From a virus: a stretch of 64,000 bases of DNA. This document shows positions 15,839 to 25,942 of the stretch, piece by piece (position 1 is the stretch's first letter; each line of letters starts with the position of its first letter). Location: positions 1 to 64,000 of IMG/VR virus record IMGVR_UViG_3300017971_000041. One strand, 5' to 3'. The position numbers and the translations under genes were made by a program. The notes under the pieces are model-generated. The model saw nothing but the letters and a program-made list of their open reading frames with translations, did not search any database and was not told the origin of the DNA.

Positions 15839-18542
15839 AAAGACAATTGAAATTTTATTTACAGCTACGGATCGAGCAACTTCAGTATTTGATGACGTAG
15901 CTAGCGGCATGAGCGATTTAAATTCTAATTTAACCAACATGACTCAGCCGTTTGCTGACATTGCTGCAAGAATTGAAAAATTGACAGCGGCGTTGGGAGC
16001 CTTTGGAGCAGTTGGTCTAGCTTATGCATATAATGAATCGCTAAAATTTCAGTCTGCTCAAATCGAACTGGAAAAAGTTGTCGGCGACAATCAAGCTCAA
16101 ATTTTAGCAGCTTCCGACAATGCTCGATTGCTTGGAGCTGAATACGGTAAAATGAGCAGCGAGGTAATCGAGTCGACAGCTTCTTTCAAGCAAGCTGGGT
16201 TCGATGTCGAGGAAGCCATGACATTATCAAAAAATGCCATGGACTTAGTTATTGCCGGCGGAGTAGGAGCAGCCGAATCTTCAGAAATACTGATTTCTAT
16301 ACTCAAAGGCTTTAAAGCTCCTGCTGAAGATGCTGCTCGTGCTATTGACATCATGAACGAAGTAAGCAATAATTATGCCACTGACGTTCAACAACTCGGA
16401 ATTGGTATGGCAGGTATTTCACCAATTGCGAAAACAATGGGCTTTTCAATGGAAGAGACCGCAGGTTTAGTCACGCCAGTTATTGAAGTCTTTCGATCTG
16501 GCTCTGAAGCTGCTATCGCTATGAAGACAGGCCTTTTGAAATTAATCGATGACTCCGCCCCCGTGGAAGCTGCATTGAAACAGTTGGGCGTAGCTCAGAA
16601 AGATGCGAATGGACAGCTAAGGTCTGGTAAAGACATTTTATATGATGTGGCTAAAGCATTCGAATCGGCTAACGAAAATCAAAAATTATTTTTAACGAAA
16701 GAACTCGTCGGTATCGATCAATCAGCACGAATGGTTGAAGTTTTTAACAACCTCACAAAAGCAACCGAAATCACAGCCACGGCGATGGGAGCCGCGGGTA
16801 GTGCAACAGCTGAGGTCGAAAAACGTTTGGCTTCCAGTGAAGTAATTGTTCAACGGACCATCGTTTCTTTTCGAGAATTGGCTGTAACGATCGGTAATCA
16901 ATTTCGAGAAGCTGCTGACGGAGCATTAGAAGGTGCCACTGACATTTTTGATGCTTTAAATGAAGCAGTCGACGAAGGTGTTTTTGATGAAGTTTTTAAT
17001 TATATTGAAGCATTCTTCAATAAAATTGGCGACACAATGTCAGACGTAGCAGAACAACTCCCAGAAGCCTTTGAGGGCATTGAATTTGATGGGTTGATTA
17101 ATGCTATTGACGACTTGTTTTCGGGCCTTACAGACCTCGTTGAGGGCTTTTTTGGAGGCCTTGACTTGACAACTGCTGAAGGAATAGAGGCTGCCGTCCA
17201 AACCGTGGTCGATTCTATTGAAACTTTAATCCAGTTGGCTGCCGGAATAGCCAAAGCTTGGCAACCATTCATTGAGGGTCTGGGGGATTTAGTTCGTAAC
17301 TTTAATGATTCGGGCGAGGAGAGTAAAGAATTAGTCGGCAATATTCTGGGTCTGGGGCAGGCAATAAATTCGATCCTTGGAATAACAGGTGGTTTTGTTG
17401 ATTCGGTTCAAGGGATGACTAGTGCATTGACGGCGATGGCATCTGTCAGTGCTGGACATCATTTAGTTCAACTCCTGGGGTTGTTGACGGGTGGGGTGAT
17501 TTCAGCTCCAGTAATTGGAGTTACTCTTGGAGTAACAGCAATAGCTGGGGGAGTTGCATATGCTGCGAATGAAGTTCTGGATTGGGCATTGGGGGAGGAA
17601 CCAGACGTCCCTGATGCAAATGCAGCTTTTCAAATTGATGTGGGCTATGGAGACGGCACAATTTTTGATCCGACCACAGGGGAGATTCGTGATCAAGAAG
17701 GGAAAATTTTATACACAATTGGTCTGGACAAGGAATCAGTTGTCGATGTACAAACGCGAACTGAAGAAGTAATTGCTGCGTTATATGATGATCCAGAAGG
17801 TGGGATTGGGATTCCAGCATACATTAATAAACCCGATACTGATTCGTTGACTCAAGCTCTCGATGAATTGGGGGTTTTAAAAGTCCCTGTTGAGGCTGAC
17901 ACTGAAAAAGCTGAAACCGATTTGCAGCAATTCCGCAGTGAATGGTATAAACAAGATGGGGAATGGATCGAAATAAAAGTCCCGATTGAGGTCGATACTT
18001 CTGCTATTAAAGACGCGAAAGACGACATTGACAAATTGCCCGATTACAAATTGATTAAAATTGAGGCTGAGAATCAAACCAAAAAAGACATTGCCAGAAT
18101 AAAAGCTGAAGCTGACATTTTGAAACATGCTTTCGAGTTGAAAGCAGACTTAGACATTGCAAAAATCGAAGCAGAAGCTGAAAAAATTGAAGCATTAGCT
18201 GACTCCGTGGCTAGAACCTTTGAGGATACTGGGCAAGCAATTAGCAGTTTGTTTGGGCAGCTTGATAGTGCTGAAAATAATCGAGATCGGTTTGCACTTC
18301 AACGGCAAATTGAACGGGAAAACGAACGCCGTGATAAAGCTTTACAATTGCAAGAAGAATTGGTTCGTGCTGAAGTCGAATTAATGGAAGCCCGGTCAAG
18401 ACGCCTAGATTCTGGCGATGCACTTTTCACAATTAACGGGGAGGGACTTGAACCCCATCTGGAAATGATTTTTATGGAAGTGATGCAGTTGCTTCAAAAT
18501 CGTGCTAATGAAGAAGGGATAAAATTGCTATTGGGGATATAA
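15825..18542 (+). CDS. Tail tape measure protein, TP901 type
   Basis: A 905-aa protein that sets tail length and fills the tube before DNA. The N-terminal ~350 residues match the TP901 tape-measure core (LFTATDRATSVFDDV, then repeated Ala/Gly helical stretches such as VIESTASFKQAGFDVEEA). Hydrophobic segments at ~500-590 may insert in the host membrane on injection. The C-terminus is charged coiled coil (~700-880). GAGG lies 11 bases before the ATG. It follows the chaperone pair as usual. Confidence 0.92.
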   Translation: MADVKKTIEILFTATDRATSVFDDVASGMSDLNSNLTNMTQPFADIAARIEKLTAALGAFGAVGLAYAYNESLKFQSAQIELEKVVGDNQAQILAASDNARLLGAEYGKMSSEVIESTASFKQAGFDVEEAMTLSKNAMDLVIAGGVGAAESSEILISILKGFKAPAEDAARAIDIMNEVSNNYATDVQQLGIGMAGISPIAKTMGFSMEETAGLVTPVIEVFRSGSEAAIAMKTGLLKLIDDSAPVEAALKQLGVAQKDANGQLRSGKDILYDVAKAFESANENQKLFLTKELVGIDQSARMVEVFNNLTKATEITATAMGAAGSATAEVEKRLASSEVIVQRTIVSFRELAVTIGNQFREAADGALEGATDIFDALNEAVDEGVFDEVFNYIEAFFNKIGDTMSDVAEQLPEAFEGIEFDGLINAIDDLFSGLTDLVEGFFGGLDLTTAEGIEAAVQTVVDSIETLIQLAAGIAKAWQPFIEGLGDLVRNFNDSGEESKELVGNILGLGQAINSILGITGGFVDSVQGMTSALTAMASVSAGHHLVQLLGLLTGGVISAPVIGVTLGVTAIAGGVAYAANEVLDWALGEEPDVPDANAAFQIDVGYGDGTIFDPTTGEIRDQEGKILYTIGLDKESVVDVQTRTEEVIAALYDDPEGGIGIPAYINKPDTDSLTQALDELGVLKVPVEADTEKAETDLQQFRSEWYKQDGEWIEIKVPIEVDTSAIKDAKDDIDKLPDYKLIKIEAENQTKKDIARIKAEADILKHAFELKADLDIAKIEAEAEKIEALADSVARTFEDTGQAISSLFGQLDSAENNRDRFALQRQIERENERRDKALQLQEELVRAEVELMEARSRRLDSGDALFTINGEGLEPHLEMIFMEVMQLLQNRANEEGIKLLLGI

Positions 18543-18543
18543 A

Positions 18544-18885
18544 ATGATTTGTATATCGAGTACCATTGGGAGTGGTCGTTCGGTACAATTCCAGGAAACA
18601 GGCGAGACGATATTATACAATTTAAAAGCCCGTTTGTCTCATTCTGAATTATTAGATGGGACTTCATTCGTCTTACATTCCGGAACGAATGTTGGGGACA
18701 TGACACCTAACATTTCCGCGGATTATGAACCGACACTCTGGGCAACTTTAAAAGAGATTCATGAAAATGATTCGACAGTTTTATTATCATGTAAGGAGGG
18801 GCTGTTTTTAGCTTACATCGATTTTCTGTCTTTAAAAGGGACCCAGATCCAAATAACTATGAGGATCCAACAAAGGGAGACATAA
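18544..18885 (+). CDS. Hypothetical protein between tape measure and glycosyltransferase
   Basis: A 113-aa protein beginning one base after the tape measure stop; GGGGAT is the only ribosome binding site. The stop overlaps the next start (TAATG), which suggests co-translation with the glycosyltransferase. The second half is mostly beta (SADYEPTLWATLKEIHENDSTVLLSCKEGLFLAYIDFL). No signal peptide is seen and no family is recognised. Position suggests a distal tail protein or a partner of the glycosyltransferase; neither is proven. Confidence 0.7.
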   Translation: MICISSTIGSGRSVQFQETGETILYNLKARLSHSELLDGTSFVLHSGTNVGDMTPNISADYEPTLWATLKEIHENDSTVLLSCKEGLFLAYIDFLSLKGTQIQITMRIQQRET

Positions 18886-20030
18886 TGATAGCCGCCGCGT
18901 TGATGTTACGCCCAGATGAGTCTGGGCTAGAAAAATGTTTAAATTCAATAGACCCAATAGCAGACGAAATTGTCGCTGTTATCACGGGGGAACCGAGCCA
19001 AAGAACCAAACAGCTATTGTCACGATTTAATGTACAGTTCAATACCACGGTTTGGCGTGAAGATTATTCATATCACAGAAATCAATCTTTCGACATGGTA
19101 AGTCCGGAAGCTGATTGGATCTTGCGTATTGACAGCGACGAGGAATTGATTTTACTGGACAAGAACCAACTGATCAATACACTCAAAACTGCACCAAAAG
19201 AAGTTGATTGTTGTAGATGCAAAATGAAGGACTACCGTGGTAATACCGTCGTGATGGAATTTCCGCAATTGCATTTCTTTCGCGCAGGAACTGTCCAGTG
19301 GCGATATCGAAAACATAATACTCCTATATTTGCTGGAGAAATTATGCATCTCGATTCGTGTGTAACACACCATTATGGGTATGATCTTGAGCCGAAAGCC
19401 ATGGAGGCAAAACGGCAAGAAGCAATTCGGTTGATCAAATTGACGATGCAGGACTATCCCGGTGAGTATCCCGGAGATTTTTATCTTTCCCAGATTTATG
19501 CACAGGATAAACCCAATGAAGCGATTAAACATCTGGTAAAATACATTGCCGAGAATGAAGATTCACCAGGATTTTTGAAGGCTGCTTATTCGTCTCTGAA
19601 TTCCTTGTATGAAAAACTGGGAGAGACTGATAAGGCAATGGAAATTTTAAAAAGAGGTCTGGAGAAATTACCTCTGGATCTCGATTTAAATTTTCTTTTA
19701 TGCCATCAATCTGTTCGAGATAACGATTACCAGTCGATGGTTAAAGGTGCGGAGAGATACATTCAAGCATGGAATATTTATAAAAAACATGTTGACTTTT
19801 ATGATCATTTTTGTTATTTTCATACGGATGAACACATTAGATTCGTATTGCATAAACTGGCCATTGCTCGGCTGCAAGAAGGAATTAGTTACGTTAATCA
19901 CTTTTTTGGATTTGCGGATACTGATAACATTAATGACATAATGGTAAAAGACTTATCAATCCTTGGCATTGATTGGGAATGGGACGTCAATTATCCCATC
20001 GATGCTCAAAATATCCTAAAAGGAGTTTAA
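18885..20030 (+). CDS. Family 2 glycosyltransferase with TPR-like C-terminus
   Basis: A 381-aa cytoplasmic protein. The N-terminal GT2 domain shows MLRPDESGLEKCLNSI, DYSYHRNQSFD and RIDSDEE (DXD at ~83-85), then a His-rich acceptor region (THHYGYD) like that in the upstream fusion gene. Residues ~200-330 are TPR-like helical pairs (YEKLGETDKAMEILKRGLEKLP). It resembles the GT2-TPR part of the 13320 gene, so the two are probably paralogues, but this one lacks the sulfotransferase domain. GGGAG is upstream. It could add sugar to a tail or tip protein. Confidence 0.82.
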   Translation: MIAAALMLRPDESGLEKCLNSIDPIADEIVAVITGEPSQRTKQLLSRFNVQFNTTVWREDYSYHRNQSFDMVSPEADWILRIDSDEELILLDKNQLINTLKTAPKEVDCCRCKMKDYRGNTVVMEFPQLHFFRAGTVQWRYRKHNTPIFAGEIMHLDSCVTHHYGYDLEPKAMEAKRQEAIRLIKLTMQDYPGEYPGDFYLSQIYAQDKPNEAIKHLVKYIAENEDSPGFLKAAYSSLNSLYEKLGETDKAMEILKRGLEKLPLDLDLNFLLCHQSVRDNDYQSMVKGAERYIQAWNIYKKHVDFYDHFCYFHTDEHIRFVLHKLAIARLQEGISYVNHFFGFADTDNINDIMVKDLSILGIDWEWDVNYPIDAQNILKGV

Positions 20031-20031
20031 C

Positions 20032-20601
20032 ATGCAAAAATTGCGAATGGGTGTTCGAGTTGATGCCCAATTAATTAAGAAACGGAAACAAGGCCAAAAA
20101 ATAAAAATTGCATCCACCTGGACCGTGGAGCATTTGCGTCAAGGGAAACAAATCAACCGAATTTCCGTTGATAATATAATGCCGAACCAAGTTATTAACC
20201 ACGTCCTGGATGGAATTTGGTCCGGTGCGACAACTTATGCCACTTGGTATATTTTGATATTTTCTTCGACCAGTACTGCTTATACTCCTGCTTCAACGGA
20301 TACTTATGCGACTCCGAATTTTACCGAAGCCTCGAGTTACACAGGTAACCGACCGACGTGGCAGGAAGCTGGTGCGTCGGCAAAGTCCATTACGAATTCT
20401 GCTAATAAAGCATCGTTTACTATGAATGGTAATGATGCAGCTATCTACGGATGCGCCCTCGTCAATGTTGCAACTCCTGGCGACCAAGCTGCTTCAAATG
20501 GGATTTTGGGCCCAGTAGCTCATTTTCCGGCTGCAATTACGGGTATTGTTAACAACGATGAAATTAAGGTCTATGTGACGATTAGTGGCAGTGACGCCTA
20601 A
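20032..20601 (+). CDS. Putative distal tail / virion protein
   Basis: A 189-aa protein with a basic N-terminal ~60 residues (KKRKQGQKIKIASTW) and a Ser/Thr/Ala-rich beta C-terminus (TATWYILIFSSTSTAYTP-like, then SFTMNGNDAAIYGCALVN). This composition is common in tail-tip and decoration proteins. AAAGGAG is upstream and a compact terminator follows 7 bases after the stop, so it ends a transcription block with the tape measure and glycosyltransferase. I name no family. Confidence 0.65.
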   Translation: MQKLRMGVRVDAQLIKKRKQGQKIKIASTWTVEHLRQGKQINRISVDNIMPNQVINHVLDGIWSGATTYATWYILIFSSTSTAYTPASTDTYATPNFTEASSYTGNRPTWQEAGASAKSITNSANKASFTMNGNDAAIYGCALVNVATPGDQAASNGILGPVAHFPAAITGIVNNDEIKVYVTISGSDA

Positions 20602-20607
20602 GAATGT

Positions 20608-20682
20608 AGTGGGAGCCCAAAATTTTTTAACTTGTCTGTTTTTAAAATTGTTTTTGGGATAAACGTGGGCTCCCACTTTTAA
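20608..20682 (+). terminator. Terminator-like hairpin
   Basis: GTGGGAGCCCA (20609-20619) pairs perfectly with TGGGCTCCCAC (20666-20676), followed by TTTTAATT. The loop is about 46 bases. It separates the tape-measure block from the tail-tip block. Confidence 0.6.
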
Positions 20683-20700
20683 TTGATTCGAGATAATATA

Positions 20701-22227
20701 ATGGGATTGAAAAATAATTTAATATCTGTATGGGACCTTGATGGCGACGCTAACGATTCTCATGGGTCGAATGATGCAACAGCCGGTCCAGGATTAACAT
20801 ATACCACAGGTAAGGTAGGTCAATGCGGTGTGTTTACTAAAGACACCGACGAGACCCTTACAACTGGGTATACGGCACCAGCAGCGACTCATTTTTCAGT
20901 TTCGTTTTGGGTAAAGTATAATGATTCATCAAATTTAAAAATATACGATACAGACGATTCCGACAATTATCTGAGTATCTGGTGTTTTTCTGACGAAATT
21001 CGAGCCTCCGCCCATGACAATACTGATCATCTATTTGTCAACGGAGGCGACATAGCCGACGACGCATGGCACCACGTGGTTGTCGTATACGATAATACCG
21101 AAGTCGAGTTAAGGATTTACGTTGATAATTCACTAATTGCTTCCGATGATACGGCAGTGTCTGGGCTCTCAATTAACGGTGGGGCTGTGTATTTGGGCAG
21201 TGACGGTGGAACTGGCAATCCGTTCGAAGGGAATTTGGATCAAATTGCGATTTGGGATAAGATCATTGATACTGACGACATCTCCGAATTATACAACTCA
21301 GGAAGTGGATTGGCATACTCTTCGTGGTCATACACTGAAGTGCCAGAAGAATACATTGACGATGAATTCTCCTTGACTGAAGGAGCCGACCACAATCATA
21401 GAAATGTAGGTGAGGGTCTGGGTCTCTCGGAATCAGTTTCAGCATTGACGTATACTCAGGGAATTTCTGAAGGAATCGGTCTTTCAGAGGACATTACCGC
21501 GTTAACATATTCCCAGGGAATTTCGGAAGGTCTGGGTTTAAATGATTTAGAAATCGGTGGTCGAGGTTATACAACAGGAATCGAAGAATCATTAGTTATG
21601 TCAGATACACAAGATGGAGAAAATTTTACAGCATGGTACGACAATAATCATTCACGAATCGAATATTATTACACAATAGGATTGACGACACGCACACAGC
21701 GATGGCAGATAAGTCAAGTTATTCCGGCTAAATCGTTTCAAGCTCGTCGTAGGAGCGGATATCCGTCTTACTTATCAGTTGTTGTACCATATTCGGTTGA
21801 AAATCTCAATTATATCACTGCCCACAATGGCGGGGACCTCGTGGTATTAATGGAAGCTCGAGTCAACGGAGTTGTACATTGGTCGGAAGAAATTTCACGA
21901 GTGGCTATCGAGGGATATTCGATAAGTGAGGGCGGGACAAATTCTTCAATTACAATCACTGGACATTATACATATCAGTATGCTCGTGGGTATACTACTT
22001 TGTATACAACGTTAAAAAATGTAATGACTCGGACTTTACAACAAAATGGTTTTTTACGTTTTCGGTGTGCGGTTCCCGATTTTTATTTGTATCCAGGAAT
22101 GAGAGCATATTACGATGGGTCGTATTTTTACGTTGAGTCAATTTCATATGTGGTTAATTCTAGAACCAGCTACATGGACGTGACCGAAGGTTCATACATT
22201 GTCTATCGTGATGGCGGTGGATTGTAA
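20701..22227 (+). CDS. LamG-like tail-tip protein with internal repeats
   Basis: A 508-aa protein. Residues ~5-200 are a concanavalin/LamG-type jelly roll (ISVWDLDGDANDSHG..., FSVSFWVKY, WHHVVVVYDNTEVELRIYVDN, LDQIAIWDKIID), a fold that binds glycans. Then come three repeats of about 24 residues built on SEGLGLSE and LTYTQGI, and a unique C-terminal domain (~310-508) probably anchoring to the tail. I start at ATG 20701; the only upstream choice is TTG 20683. A role in host surface recognition is likely but inferred. Confidence 0.8.
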   Translation: MGLKNNLISVWDLDGDANDSHGSNDATAGPGLTYTTGKVGQCGVFTKDTDETLTTGYTAPAATHFSVSFWVKYNDSSNLKIYDTDDSDNYLSIWCFSDEIRASAHDNTDHLFVNGGDIADDAWHHVVVVYDNTEVELRIYVDNSLIASDDTAVSGLSINGGAVYLGSDGGTGNPFEGNLDQIAIWDKIIDTDDISELYNSGSGLAYSSWSYTEVPEEYIDDEFSLTEGADHNHRNVGEGLGLSESVSALTYTQGISEGIGLSEDITALTYSQGISEGLGLNDLEIGGRGYTTGIEESLVMSDTQDGENFTAWYDNNHSRIEYYYTIGLTTRTQRWQISQVIPAKSFQARRRSGYPSYLSVVVPYSVENLNYITAHNGGDLVVLMEARVNGVVHWSEEISRVAIEGYSISEGGTNSSITITGHYTYQYARGYTTLYTTLKNVMTRTLQQNGFLRFRCAVPDFYLYPGMRAYYDGSYFYVESISYVVNSRTSYMDVTEGSYIVYRDGGGL

Positions 22228-22243
22228 GAAATTTAAGGTGATT

Positions 22244-23959
22244 ATGGGTAAGGGCGAAATAGTAAGCGAAGACGAAGACGGAAAATATCGAATTAAAATA
22301 AAATTTCGTCGAGATCGATACGATGCAGAATTGGAGTATTTGAAACAGCGTATTACTGAAGAGTGGGAAAAATATCAATTGATGGATCCTGGGGTCGAAA
22401 AACAAAAGCAATTAGCCATTTGGACAGCAATGGACAGCCGCCGTGAATTTTTAGAAACTAATTTCCCAGAAGATGAAGAACGAGATGTTTGGTGTGCTGA
22501 CTATACGTTGAACATTGCTCCAGGCACCACGGTGGGGACAATTGAAATTCCCGGTGAGTTGAAAGATGTTTTGATTCGACCTGGTCATGAAGATGCTTAT
22601 ACTTTTGAACCGACTAGAGATGGTCAATTAAATCCCATTTTAAATATTACTCCTTCAGTTAGTTTTTTGTGTTGGGGATTGTTACCTGGATGGCAAAAAT
22701 GGATGCCGACATATCGATTCGGGGAAGTTCGTGCAATCGATTATGAAAACGACAAATGCACCGTGGAACTTGAAGACACATATTCCGACCCGGTTTACGC
22801 CCAGTATTTGGACATTAATCAATCATCATATTTATACAATGTACCGATTGAGTATATGTCATGTAATGCAGCAATATTCGAGGAAGATGATGCGGTACTT
22901 GTCGAATTTGAGGACCAGGAGTGGGAGAATCCGAAAGTCATCGGGTTTAAACAAAATCCAAAGCCATGTGATATTTATATTAAAATCGAATCTGTTAATG
23001 GTTTTGAGGGATATAAAAAGTCAGGATCTTATGTTTTCTTATCGCAGCCAAAGACTCAAGAAATGATCGATTGGCGTGGAATATGGTATGAAGATTTCAC
23101 AATTATCCGAGAAAAGGATACAATTTCCAACTATTTAGTCGAAGTTGATGCCAATGGAGTAGCATGTATGGCCAGAGCGGACATGGACGAAGTTGACAAT
23201 GAGTATGGATTCCACGCGTGGTTCGCTAACGATGACTTGTTTAAGTACATGACAACTGACTATAAAGGGACCTGGCCGCGTTATCTGTGTAAGCACCGAC
23301 GAGCTGACACGTGGACTGATCTGCGGCTGGAGTCTGAATATCGAACTGACGAATGGTTGGACTGGGCTGATTCAAAAGTCGATCCTGTTTCCGGGATCCA
23401 ACATTCTACAGCCCTCGAATCAATGACTAAACAAGAATTCCAAACGGCCGAGGGTGAAACGGTTAAGGGATATGTGATAGCTATAGATGACGTTTACCAG
23501 ATAAAACGTTATTACGAACGGTCGAGGTCCGGACCGACTCACTTGTGGGCTTTACCAGAAGAACAAGACAATATTTCAGGATTTATTTCTGACGTAACGG
23601 GAATATGGGCTTCAGATGACTATTATACTCTCGGGGCATATGGTCCGGTAGATCGTTATCACTTTCCTACTAATAAGGGATATCTTTGCCCCTCCCAGAT
23701 ATCTATTGGCGGTTTAATTTATAATCAATATTCGTATAGTTCAGATTATGACGTGGAATATAGTGCGCCGTATATAAAGTCAGATCGTTACGGAAGAAAT
23801 CCAGAATTTCCATATTTAAGTGACCCCGATGATCCCCACCACTATGGTAGGACTATCATAGCGAAATACGGAACCCCCGTGGACCATAAAGCCACTGTTA
23901 ATTGGGAGATGTACATTTCTTGGGAATTAAAATACGCATTACCTGCAGATTTAACTTAA
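22244..23959 (+). CDS. Tail-tip / baseplate hub-like protein
   Basis: A 571-aa protein, Trp- and Tyr-rich. A central OB-like stretch (FGEVRAIDYENDKCTVELED..., CNAAIFEEDDAVLVEFED, PKVIGFKQNPKPC) resembles the spike or hub OB domains of tail tips. Upstream is a helical charged segment (~20-60). ATG 22244 is chosen because AAGGTG lies 5 bases away; ATG 22211 and TTG 22199 would extend into the previous gene. It is the largest tail protein after the tape measure, so it is probably structural in the tail tip. Confidence 0.7.
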   Translation: MGKGEIVSEDEDGKYRIKIKFRRDRYDAELEYLKQRITEEWEKYQLMDPGVEKQKQLAIWTAMDSRREFLETNFPEDEERDVWCADYTLNIAPGTTVGTIEIPGELKDVLIRPGHEDAYTFEPTRDGQLNPILNITPSVSFLCWGLLPGWQKWMPTYRFGEVRAIDYENDKCTVELEDTYSDPVYAQYLDINQSSYLYNVPIEYMSCNAAIFEEDDAVLVEFEDQEWENPKVIGFKQNPKPCDIYIKIESVNGFEGYKKSGSYVFLSQPKTQEMIDWRGIWYEDFTIIREKDTISNYLVEVDANGVACMARADMDEVDNEYGFHAWFANDDLFKYMTTDYKGTWPRYLCKHRRADTWTDLRLESEYRTDEWLDWADSKVDPVSGIQHSTALESMTKQEFQTAEGETVKGYVIAIDDVYQIKRYYERSRSGPTHLWALPEEQDNISGFISDVTGIWASDDYYTLGAYGPVDRYHFPTNKGYLCPSQISIGGLIYNQYSYSSDYDVEYSAPYIKSDRYGRNPEFPYLSDPDDPHHYGRTIIAKYGTPVDHKATVNWEMYISWELKYALPADLT

Positions 23960-24002
23960 TGCAAACAGCGCTAAGCGCTAATAACTATACAGGAGGTCTA
24001 AA

Positions 24003-24326
24003 ATGGCTTTAGCTTTAACGGAAAGAAGTGGACGGCAACCAACTTGGGAAGGAAAATTTACTGTAGACGATGACACTTCCGATTATCTTTTTTTGCCGGC
24101 ATTATCGGGCAGATACGTGGCGGTAGGTGTTATTCCCGGCGCAAACGGGGGCAAGATTCAGCATACAATTTCTTCGATATCGGCTGTTGAAGGTGGTTCA
24201 GCTATCTGGTATGATTGGCCCCATGGCATGGTTAGTGCGAATAAAATGGATTATTTGTTAAGCCCTATTACGGCTATTCGGTTTGTGGCTTCCGGCGGTG
24301 AGGTTGATTTCGAAGTACTGATATAA
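24003..24326 (+). CDS. Small structural protein
   Basis: A 107-aa beta-rich protein with no signal peptide and a strong AGGAGG. The sequence (YLFLPALSGRYVAVGVIPGAN, then RFVASGGEVDFEVLI at the end) resembles small one-domain decoration proteins that line up beside fibre genes. It lies between the hub-like protein and an exported fibre-like protein. No precise function can be given. Confidence 0.7.
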   Translation: MALALTERSGRQPTWEGKFTVDDDTSDYLFLPALSGRYVAVGVIPGANGGKIQHTISSISAVEGGSAIWYDWPHGMVSANKMDYLLSPITAIRFVASGGEVDFEVLI

Positions 24327-24337
24327 GGAGGTTTAAA

Positions 24338-25339
24338 ATGAAAAAGTTTAGTTTGGCCTTGATGTTATTCTTGGCTCCTTTTACGGCGTCTGCTCAATAC
24401 GGTGGTTCGCCTTACGGCGGTGGACCTATTAACTTATCTTTAAATCTTCAGACAAATGGTAACTGGATTACTAATGACGGCGGGGATGAGGGGATTTACA
24501 TTGACGCTGACGGAAATGTTGGTATTGGGACAGACAGTCCTACTTCTGTGTTAACTATCGAACCGGATACTGACGACATAGCTTTTCAAATTGATGATAC
24601 TAACGCTAAGATAGCTTGGCAGGATGGTCCCTATCTTTCCACGAGTTCGTTGTATACTGCTGCTTATGATTTTAGTACTTCCCACTGGGATGGTTCCGGA
24701 GTAGTGACGACTTTATTTTTGGAGGCATCGACTGGGTTTGTCGGCGTTGGGGGGACTTCTCCTGAGTGTGGGCTTCATGTAGGTGATGGATCTTCTGAAA
24801 TCGTTAGTACTACTAACGATTTGTATATCTCGGGCAATGTCGAAGTAGATGGCACCCTATATTCGGACACTAACCTTTTTGTGGGTGGATATCTTTCTGC
24901 AGCCACAATTCGGGCTAAGTCCACAGACATTTCATTGGCCACGGTAGCCGGATCGTCCCTTGTTACGATTAAAGCCGACGGTAAAGTGGGTATAGGTGCG
25001 GCTTCCCCTGTGGCTTTATTAGACGTTAATGGTTCGATAGCTAAAAATATCACTACTCCTGATTTAACGGGCAATAGCTATACAATAACCGCTACAGATT
25101 ATGCCGTACTTATTGACGACGACGACGCACAAGTAACAGGCACTGTAGTGATAGCACTCCCCGCCGTGGCTACTAATACAGGAAGGGAGTTGGTCATCAA
25201 AAAGATAGGAAATAGCTATACCGTTCAGTTAGACGGTAACGGCAGCGAAACCATCGACGAGTCCCTTACTAAAAATCTTTCCACTCAATATGATAGCTAT
25301 ACGATTATTTGCAATGGAACGGAATGGTGGATTGAATAA
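24338..25339 (+). CDS. Fibre-like protein with signal peptide
   Basis: A 333-aa protein. The first 20 residues are a textbook signal peptide (MKKFSLALMLFL..., cleavage after ASA). It then has tail-fibre-type repeats: GNVGIGTDSPTSVLTI near 60 and GKVGIGAASPVALLDVNG near 215, the VGIGT motif of trimeric fibres. The C-terminus is beta-rich (YTIICNGTEWWIE). TAAGGAGG is upstream. Export of a fibre-like protein is odd for a phage: it may be displayed on or released from the host, or the signal may be an accident of sequence. Confidence 0.78.
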   Translation: MKKFSLALMLFLAPFTASAQYGGSPYGGGPINLSLNLQTNGNWITNDGGDEGIYIDADGNVGIGTDSPTSVLTIEPDTDDIAFQIDDTNAKIAWQDGPYLSTSSLYTAAYDFSTSHWDGSGVVTTLFLEASTGFVGVGGTSPECGLHVGDGSSEIVSTTNDLYISGNVEVDGTLYSDTNLFVGGYLSAATIRAKSTDISLATVAGSSLVTIKADGKVGIGAASPVALLDVNGSIAKNITTPDLTGNSYTITATDYAVLIDDDDAQVTGTVVIALPAVATNTGRELVIKKIGNSYTVQLDGNGSETIDESLTKNLSTQYDSYTIICNGTEWWIE

Positions 25340-25348
25340 GGAGGCGTA

Positions 25349-25942
25349 ATGACTTATACAACTAAAGACGGCATAATAGAAAACCCGATGTGGAACGACT
25401 TAATAGGATATTTAGCTGGGAAGAATATTGACGTTACTTCTGGCAGGATTGATTATAGTTATCCTAATGGCGCGGTAGCTTTCCAGAACAATGCTCGCTA
25501 TGCCGATGAACCAGTAGTTGTTCGTCACCAGATTCACCATGGATTTTACTTTGGATCCGGAGCTGTAGCGCGACCCCATTTACATTGGCTCCAGCAACAT
25601 TCTACTAATATCCCCAACTGGCTTTTTGGGTATAGATTAGTAGAAAACGGAGATTCGGCAACTATTGAAACGGACTTTTCCAACTTTACTTTTTCCGTTC
25701 CACAAAGTCATGTTTTTACTTATTCGTCGGGCGTTTTGGCGCAGATAACGAAGTTTACGGAAATAGATATTTCAGATTTAAGTCCCAGTGATTTTATAAT
25801 TACTGTTCTTTTCCGCGATACGACTAACGCCAGTACTTTATTTTCTGATGTAGATCCTTCCAGCCTTGTAGAGTACGCTACGGATTTGGATCTTCATCTC
25901 AAAATTGATGCGTTGGGAAGCAGGGAGGAGTATACCAAATGA
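25349..25942 (+). CDS. Hypothetical virion-associated protein
   Basis: A 197-aa protein with no signal peptide, with TAAGGAGG just upstream. It is aromatic- and His-rich in the middle (VVVRHQIHHGFYFGSGAVARPHLHW), followed by a beta sandwich-like pattern and an acidic end. The His-rich, jelly-roll-like centre is common among phage structural proteins. The last four bases overlap the next start (ATGA), so the two are coupled. I cannot name a family. Confidence 0.7.
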   Translation: MTYTTKDGIIENPMWNDLIGYLAGKNIDVTSGRIDYSYPNGAVAFQNNARYADEPVVVRHQIHHGFYFGSGAVARPHLHWLQQHSTNIPNWLFGYRLVENGDSATIETDFSNFTFSVPQSHVFTYSSGVLAQITKFTEIDISDLSPSDFIITVLFRDTTNASTLFSDVDPSSLVEYATDLDLHLKIDALGSREEYTK

